A DNA stretch of 64,000 bases. Origin: Rhabdothermincola sp036846205. GTDB lineage: Bacteria; Actinomycetota; Acidimicrobiia; Acidimicrobiales; Acidimicrobilacustridaceae. The stretch spans positions 13,919 through 77,918 of the forward strand of contig NZ_DAIUCK010000002.1 in NCBI RefSeq assembly GCF_036846205.1. The letters are read 5' to 3'. Numbering within the stretch: position 1 is the stretch's first letter; the number at the start of each line of letters is the position of its first letter. Both the position numbers and the translations under genes were made by a program. The notes under the pieces are model-generated. The model was not told the origin of the DNA and did no database searches. It saw nothing but the letters and a program-made list of their open reading frames with translations. Positions 58,896 through 64,000 of the stretch are shown here, piece after piece.

Positions 58896-61487
58896 CTAAC
58901 CCTCCCCGAGCTCCACGTCGACGGCCGGCTCGCTCGCCTCGACCGTCGCCAGCTCCCCGGTGACGTTGCCGGCGTCACGCACGTCGGCCAGCGCTGGGCG
59001 CAGCGCGTCGAGCCGGGCGTGCGTGTCGCGCACCGTGACCCGGGCCACCGGTGCTTTCAGGGAGCGCTTCGCCTCGGTCTTGGCCTTGCGGATCTCACCG
59101 AGCACCGCGGCCACCACCTCGAAGACCTGCGGGTCGCCGTCGGCGGCCGCGTCGCGCAAGCTGCTCACCTCCGGCCAGGGCGACCGGTGGATGGAGCCCT
59201 CCTGCCACCACGACCAGACCTCCTCGGTGACGTAGGGCAGGAACGGCGCGAACAGCCGCAGCAGCGTCGAGAGGGCGAGCTGCAGGGTGGCCTGCGCGGA
59301 GGCGGCGGCCTCGTCGCCCTGGGTGCCGTAGGCCCGGCCCTTGACCAGTTCGAGGTACTCGTCGCAGAAGGTCCAGAAGAACGCCTCGGTGCGTTCGAGG
59401 GCCCGGGCATAGTCGTAACCGTCGAAAGCCGCGGTGGCCTCGTCGACCAGCTCGGCGAGCCGGGCCAGCATCGAGCGGTCGACGGCTTCGGTGATCACGG
59501 ACAGGTCCGCCCGACGCGACCCGAGCCCGAGCGCGAAGCGAGACGCGTTGAGCAACTTGATGGCCAGGCGGCGACCGACCTTCATCTGGCCCTCGTCGAA
59601 GGCGGTGTCCGTGCCGGGCCGGCCGCTGGCCGCCCAGTAGCGCAGCGCGTCGGCACCGAACTGCTCGATGTACTGCATCGGGGTGACCACGTTGCCCTTG
59701 GATTTGGACATCTTCTTGCGGTCGGGGTCGAGCACCCAGCCCGAGATGGCGGCGTTGCGCCAGGGGAGCGTGTCGTGCTCGAGGTGCGAGCGCACCACCG
59801 TCGAGAACAGCCAGGTGCGGATGATCTCGTGGGCCTGCGGTCGCAGGTCCATGGGGAAGGTGCGCTGGAACAGGTCGTCGTCCTCTTCCCACATGGTGGC
59901 GATCTGCGGGGTGAGCGACGAGGTGGCCCAGGTGTCCATGACGTCGGGATCGGCGGTGAAGCCACCGGGCTGGTCGCGCTGGGACTCCTCGAAGCCCTCG
60001 GGCGTGTCGGAGGTGGGGTCGACGGGCAGCCGGTCCTCCGAGGGGAGGATCGGGTGCGCGTAGTCGGGCTCGCCCCGGTCGTCGAGGGGGTACCACACCG
60101 GGAACGGCACCCCGAAGAAGCGCTGGCGGGAGATGAGCCAGTCGCCGGTGAGCCCCTCCACCCAGTTCTCGTAGCGGACCTGCATGTAGGGCGGGTGCCA
60201 GTGCAGCTCCTTGCCCCGGTGCAGCAGCGCCTCGCGCAGGTCGAGGTCACGCCCGCCGTTGCGGATGTACCACTGGCGGCTGGTGACGATCTCCAGCGGC
60301 CGCTCACCCCGCTCGTAGAACTTCACCGGATGGGTGATCTCGCGGGGCTCGCCGTCGAGGTCACCCGAGTCGCGCAGCAGCTCCACGATGCGCCGCCGGG
60401 CCTGGTTCGCGGTCTTGCCCGCCAGTTCCGCGTATGCCGCGCGTCCGGCCTCGGTGGTGATCGCGTCGGGTGGTTCGGCCACCAGGCGCCCGTCGAGGCC
60501 CATCACCGAGCGGGTGGGTAGTTGCAGCTCACGCCACCAGGTGACGTCGGTGACGTCACCGAAGGTGCAGATCATGGCGATGCCCGAGCCCTTCTCCGGG
60601 TCAGCCAGCTCGTGAGCCTTCACCTCCACCTCGACGTCGAACAGCGGCGTGCGCACGGTGGAGCCGAACAGCGGCTGGTACCGCTGGTCGTCGGGGTGGG
60701 CCACCAGCGCCACGCAGGCGGGGATCAGCTCGGGCCGGGTGGTCTCGATGTACACCGGTTCGGTGCGCGTCCCGCTGGGGTCGGTGCGCCAGAACGCGAC
60801 GCGGTGGTAGGCGCCGGGACGCTCGCGGTCTTCGAGCTCGGCCTGAGCCACCGCCGTGCGGTAGTCGACGTCCCACAGCACCGGGGCTTCCGCCTGGTAG
60901 GCCTCACCCCTGGCCAGGTTGCGCAGGAAGGCTCGCTGGGCCACCCGCTGGCAGTGGTCGTCGATGGTGGCGTAGGTCATGGTCCAGTCGACCGACAACC
61001 CGAGCGCCCGCCACAGCGCCTCGAAGGCCTTCTCGTCCTCGGCGGTGAGGCCGTGGCACAGCTCGACGAAGTTGCGCCGGCTGAGGTGGCGCGGCGGGTC
61101 GAACGGCTCGCTCGGAGCCGCGAAGTCGGGGTCGTAGGGCAGCGACGGGTCGCAGAGCACCCCGTAGTAGTTCTGCACCCGGCGCTCGGTGGGCAGGCCG
61201 TTGTCGTCCCAGCCCATCGGGTAGAAGACCTCGCGGCCGCGCATGCGCTGGTAGCGGGCCACCGTGTCGGTGTGGGTGTAGGAGAACACGTGGCCGACGT
61301 GCAGGGAGCCCGACACGGTGGGGGGCGGGGTGTCGATCGAGTAGATCTCGTCCCGGGTCTTGGTGCGGTCGAAGCGGTAGGTACCCTGGCGCTCCCAGAC
61401 CGCGTCCCACTTGGGCTCGAGGCCTTCGAGGCTCGGCTTCTCCGGCACCGACCACTCGGTGCGGGGGGTCGGAGGGTTGCTGCTCAC
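58896..61487 (-). CDS. valS: Valine--tRNA ligase
   Basis: 863 aa, class I. The HIGH-type motif is PPTVSGSLHVGHVFSY and the KMSKS motif is DRKKMSKSKGN. The editing (CP1) domain lies between them (RPGAYHRVAFWRTDPSGTRTEPVYIETTRPELIPACVALV), and the C-terminal anticodon-binding region contains SIHRSPWPEV. The segment GWDDNGLPTERRVQNYYGVLCDP marks the actinobacterial variant. The GTG at 61487 was chosen from the family start; the frame continues upstream into the cysS promoter region. It is divergent from cysS, 40 bp apart, so both promoters share a very short region. Confidence 0.95.
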   Translation of the reverse strand: MSSNPPTPRTEWSVPEKPSLEGLEPKWDAVWERQGTYRFDRTKTRDEIYSIDTPPPTVSGSLHVGHVFSYTHTDTVARYQRMRGREVFYPMGWDDNGLPTERRVQNYYGVLCDPSLPYDPDFAAPSEPFDPPRHLSRRNFVELCHGLTAEDEKAFEALWRALGLSVDWTMTYATIDDHCQRVAQRAFLRNLARGEAYQAEAPVLWDVDYRTAVAQAELEDRERPGAYHRVAFWRTDPSGTRTEPVYIETTRPELIPACVALVAHPDDQRYQPLFGSTVRTPLFDVEVEVKAHELADPEKGSGIAMICTFGDVTDVTWWRELQLPTRSVMGLDGRLVAEPPDAITTEAGRAAYAELAGKTANQARRRIVELLRDSGDLDGEPREITHPVKFYERGERPLEIVTSRQWYIRNGGRDLDLREALLHRGKELHWHPPYMQVRYENWVEGLTGDWLISRQRFFGVPFPVWYPLDDRGEPDYAHPILPSEDRLPVDPTSDTPEGFEESQRDQPGGFTADPDVMDTWATSSLTPQIATMWEEDDDLFQRTFPMDLRPQAHEIIRTWLFSTVVRSHLEHDTLPWRNAAISGWVLDPDRKKMSKSKGNVVTPMQYIEQFGADALRYWAASGRPGTDTAFDEGQMKVGRRLAIKLLNASRFALGLGSRRADLSVITEAVDRSMLARLAELVDEATAAFDGYDYARALERTEAFFWTFCDEYLELVKGRAYGTQGDEAAASAQATLQLALSTLLRLFAPFLPYVTEEVWSWWQEGSIHRSPWPEVSSLRDAAADGDPQVFEVVAAVLGEIRKAKTEAKRSLKAPVARVTVRDTHARLDALRPALADVRDAGNVTGELATVEASEPAVDVELGEG

Positions 61488-61527
61488 GTCGCCAAGGTAG
61501 CCGGCGCGTCCGCGGCCTCGTTCTAGC

Positions 61528-62889
61528 ATGCGGGCCGTGCTGCGCCTGTTCGACACCGCCGAGGGCCGCGTCGTCCCCCTCGAGTTGCGCGACGACGGGG
61601 TGGTGTCGATGTACGTGTGCGGACCGACGGTCTACGGGCCGCCGCACCTGGGCCACGGCCGGTTCTCGCTGGTGTTCGACGTGCTCCGCCGCTACCTGGA
61701 GTGGTCGGGGCTGGAGGTGCGGTACGTGTCGAACATCACCGACATCGACGACAAGATCATCCAGCGGGCCAACGAGGAGGGCCGCTCGGCGCAGGAGGTG
61801 GCCGAGCAGTACGAGCAGGTCTGGTACCAGGCCATGGACGCCATCGGGGTCAAGCGCCCGACGGCGGATCCCCACGCCACCGGCTACGTCGAGCGGATGG
61901 TGGAGCTGATCGCCGAGCTCATGGACCGGGGTGTCGCCTACGAGACCTCCGACGGGGTGTACTTCGACCCCAGCGGGGTGCCGGACTACGGCCTGTTGGC
62001 CCGCCAGTCGATCGATTCGCTGCGGGTCGGGGCGCGGGTGGAGGCGAACGAGGAGAAGCGCTCGCCGATCGACTTCGCGCTGTGGAAGAAGGCCAAGCCG
62101 GGCGAGCCGGCGTGGCCGTCGCCGTGGGGCCCGGGCCGGCCGGGCTGGCACACGGAGTGCGTGGTGATGTCGCTCGACCTGCTCGGCGAGGGCTTCGACC
62201 TGCACGGTGGTGGCCAGGACCTGGCCTTCCCTCACCACGAGAACGAGCGGGCGCAGGCGGTGGCGGCCGGGCGTACCTTCGCCCACCACTGGATGCACAA
62301 CGGGTTCGTGGAGGTGGGCGGCGAGAAGATGTCCAAGTCGCTCGGGAACTTCACCAACCTGCTCGACCTCGTCGAATCCACCGATCCCCGCTCGTACCGG
62401 CTGCTGGTGCTGCAGTCCCACTACCGCTCACCGGTGGAGGTCAACAAGGCCACCATCGACGCGGCCACCAGCGCGCTCGAGCGTCTCGACGCCTTCGCCC
62501 GCCGCACCGCGGACCTGCCACCGGCCGCGCCGGATGTCGAGGCGCTCGACGCGTTTCGCCGGCACATGGACGACGACCTCGACACGCCGGCCGCCATGGA
62601 CGTGTTGTTCTCGCTGGTGCGACGGGGCAACCAGGCCCTCGACGTCGGCGACGTCCACGCCGCGGCCGCCGCGGCCGCCGCGGTGCGCGAGATCTGCCGG
62701 GCCGTGGGTCTCGAACTGCACGAGACCGCCGGCGAGGTGCCACCCGAGGTGCTGGAGCTGGCCCGCCAGCGAGACGACGCCCGGGCCCGGAAGGACTGGG
62801 CCAGCGCCGACGCGCTGCGCGACCAGATCCAGGCCCGGGGCTTCGTGGTGGAGGACACGCCCGCGGGCACCCAGGTTCGCCCGGTCTGA
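61528..62889 (+). CDS. cysS: Cysteine--tRNA ligase
   Basis: 453 aa, class I. MYVCGPTVYGPPHLGHGRFSLVFDVLRRYLEW carries the zinc Cys and the HLGH motif. HTECVVMSLDLLGEGFDLHGGGQDLAFPHHENERAQA supplies the other zinc ligands, GEKMSKSLGN is the KMSKS loop, and the DALR region precedes the C-terminus. Standard length for the family. It starts 40 bp from the valS start on the opposite strand. The MFS gene follows after 24 bp. Confidence 0.96.
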   Translation: MRAVLRLFDTAEGRVVPLELRDDGVVSMYVCGPTVYGPPHLGHGRFSLVFDVLRRYLEWSGLEVRYVSNITDIDDKIIQRANEEGRSAQEVAEQYEQVWYQAMDAIGVKRPTADPHATGYVERMVELIAELMDRGVAYETSDGVYFDPSGVPDYGLLARQSIDSLRVGARVEANEEKRSPIDFALWKKAKPGEPAWPSPWGPGRPGWHTECVVMSLDLLGEGFDLHGGGQDLAFPHHENERAQAVAAGRTFAHHWMHNGFVEVGGEKMSKSLGNFTNLLDLVESTDPRSYRLLVLQSHYRSPVEVNKATIDAATSALERLDAFARRTADLPPAAPDVEALDAFRRHMDDDLDTPAAMDVLFSLVRRGNQALDVGDVHAAAAAAAAVREICRAVGLELHETAGEVPPEVLELARQRDDARARKDWASADALRDQIQARGFVVEDTPAGTQVRPV

Positions 62890-62913
62890 AGGGCCGGCCG
62901 TAGCCTGACGGTC

Positions 62914-64000
62914 GTGGAGCGGTCGTCGACGAGGCCTCGGGGAGCGCTGCCCGCCGGCTACGGGATCATCTGGACCACCGTCGCCATCGACCTCGTCGGT
63001 TTCGGCATCGTGGTGCCGATCCTGCCGCAGTACGCGGAGCGCTTCGGCGTGTCGGGCACCGTGATCGGGCTGCTGTTCGCGTCGTTCTCGCTGGCCCAGC
63101 TGGTGTTCGCCCCGGTGTGGGGAAAGGTCTCGGATCGGGTGGGACGCAAACCGGTCATCCTGGTGTCGCTGTTCGGCACCGCGATCGGCAGCCTGCTCAC
63201 CGGCGCCGCGTGGTCGATCGGGGTGCTGTTCCTCGGCCGCATCATCGACGGTGCGTCGGGGGCCAGCGTGTCGGTGGCGCAGGCCGCGGTGTCCGACGTG
63301 GCACCGGCCCGAGACCGGGCCCGGCTGATGGGCCTGCTGGGCGCGGCGTTCGGAGTGGGGTTCGTGGCCGGGCCGGCCATCGGCGCGCTGGCCGGCCTCG
63401 GTGGCGCGCACATCCCGTTCTTCGTCGCCGCGGTCATCTCGTTCGTGAACGGCCTGGTGGCCATCAAGCGTCTGCCCGAGACCAGACCTCGCCACGGTGG
63501 GGAGCCCGCTGAGCGGGACGCGGAGGCCATCGCCGCCGCCCCGGCCCTGGACGGGCCGGGCCTCGCCGAGCCGGCCCACCTCGCCACCCCGAAGGTGCTG
63601 GACGTGCCCGCCATCGTGCGGTTGATCGTGGTGGCGTTCGTGGGGATGGTCGCCTTCAGCGGGTTCGAGGCAACGTTCTCGCTGCTGGCCGAGCGGCGGT
63701 TCGACCTGCACATCTCCTCCACCGCCGCGGTGTTCACCGTCATCGGTCTGGGACTGGTGGTGGTGCAGGCGGGCCTGGTCGGCCCGGTGACCCGCCGTCT
63801 CGGCGAGGCGGGGACCCTCCGGTGGGGGCTGGTGGCCAACACCGCCGGTCTGGCATTGCTGTCGGTCGACGCGGGCTGGGCGGGCCTGGTGCCTGCGCTG
63901 GCGCTGCTGGTCGCCGGCCAGGGGTTGATCACCCCCACCCTCGCCTCGGCGGTGTCGTCCCTGGCGGGGGAGCAGCGGGGCGAGTGGTTGGGCTGGCAGC
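62914..64000 (+). CDS. MFS drug-efflux-type transporter, C-terminus cut by the window
   Basis: At least 362 aa are visible from a GTG at 62914 (MERSSTRPRG...). Spans include IWTTVAIDLVGFGIVVPILPQ and IGLLFASFSLAQLVFAP, motif A is VWGKVSDRVGRKPVIL, and RIIDGASGASVSVAQAAVSDV is the fifth-helix motif C region of TetA-like exporters. A second half with VAFVGMVAFSGFEATFSLLAERRFDL follows. It resembles the tetracycline/multidrug 12-span exporters. The true substrate is unknown, and the 3' end lies beyond position 64000. Confidence 0.88.
   Translation, partial: MERSSTRPRGALPAGYGIIWTTVAIDLVGFGIVVPILPQYAERFGVSGTVIGLLFASFSLAQLVFAPVWGKVSDRVGRKPVILVSLFGTAIGSLLTGAAWSIGVLFLGRIIDGASGASVSVAQAAVSDVAPARDRARLMGLLGAAFGVGFVAGPAIGALAGLGGAHIPFFVAAVISFVNGLVAIKRLPETRPRHGGEPAERDAEAIAAAPALDGPGLAEPAHLATPKVLDVPAIVRLIVVAFVGMVAFSGFEATFSLLAERRFDLHISSTAAVFTVIGLGLVVVQAGLVGPVTRRLGEAGTLRWGLVANTAGLALLSVDAGWAGLVPALALLVAGQGLITPTLASAVSSLAGEQRGEWLGWQ

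Overview
The window is 64 kb of very GC-rich DNA, densely packed with genes and using many GTG starts. I infer a non-streptomycete actinobacterium, most likely of the Acidimicrobiia type. The reasons are the gene content: MenB of the menaquinone route, a myo-inositol-phosphate synthase, an actinobacterial-style ValS, many CaiB/BaiF CoA-transferases, FadE-like acyl-CoA dehydrogenases, thiolase-like/OB-fold proteins and P450s. No rRNA, tRNA, CRISPR array, insertion sequence or prophage gene is visible. The taxonomic call rests on gene repertoire only.

Layout. 1-7.9 kb: a truncated ADP-ribosylglycohydrolase, a P450, an arylsulfatase, a VOC protein, pirin, a SRPBCC protein, RNase Z and an unknown protein. 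8-14.3 kb: a membrane protein with an extracytoplasmic PLC-like domain, an OmpR-type two-component system divergent from a small secreted Thr/Pro-rich protein, and a PAS protein. 14.3-22.5 kb: CoA-transferase, a cysteine-less thiolase-like protein, MenB, Ino1, a frameshifted P450 translationally coupled to a TetR regulator, and an acyl-CoA dehydrogenase. 22.5-36.8 kb: AlkB-like dioxygenase, APH-like kinase, methyltransferase, MFS, SDR, a cyclase/ECH/DUF1214/sulfotransferase operon, amidohydrolase, SurE, a PLP enzyme, an RlmL-like methylase and an EthD-like protein. 36.9-41.1 kb: an OatA-like acyltransferase and a CocE-type lipoprotein hydrolase.

41.2-49.9 kb is the most coherent unit: a divergent acyl-CoA catabolic cluster. 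Leftward it carries CoA-transferase, acyl-CoA dehydrogenase, CoA-transferase, two half-size MaoC-type proteins and a second dehydrogenase. Rightward it carries an HMG-CoA-synthase-like/OB-fold fusion and a thiolase. The same 19-bp imperfect palindrome sits in the divergent promoter and again in front of the internal dehydrogenase. A 72-bp tandem repeat that can form nested hairpins (2.7 copies) lies in the middle of the leftward arm. The synthase-like protein has lost both its catalytic cysteine and its zinc-ribbon cysteines. This resembles sterol side-chain or branched-acid degradation machinery; the substrate cannot be read from sequence.

50-64 kb is mostly housekeeping and stress functions: SLC13-type permease with RCK-C domains, zinc-ribbon protein, MsrA, UbiB/ABC1 kinase, Fe-type superoxide dismutase, di-heme lipoprotein, MscS channel, divergent valS and cysS, and an MFS exporter cut by the window end.
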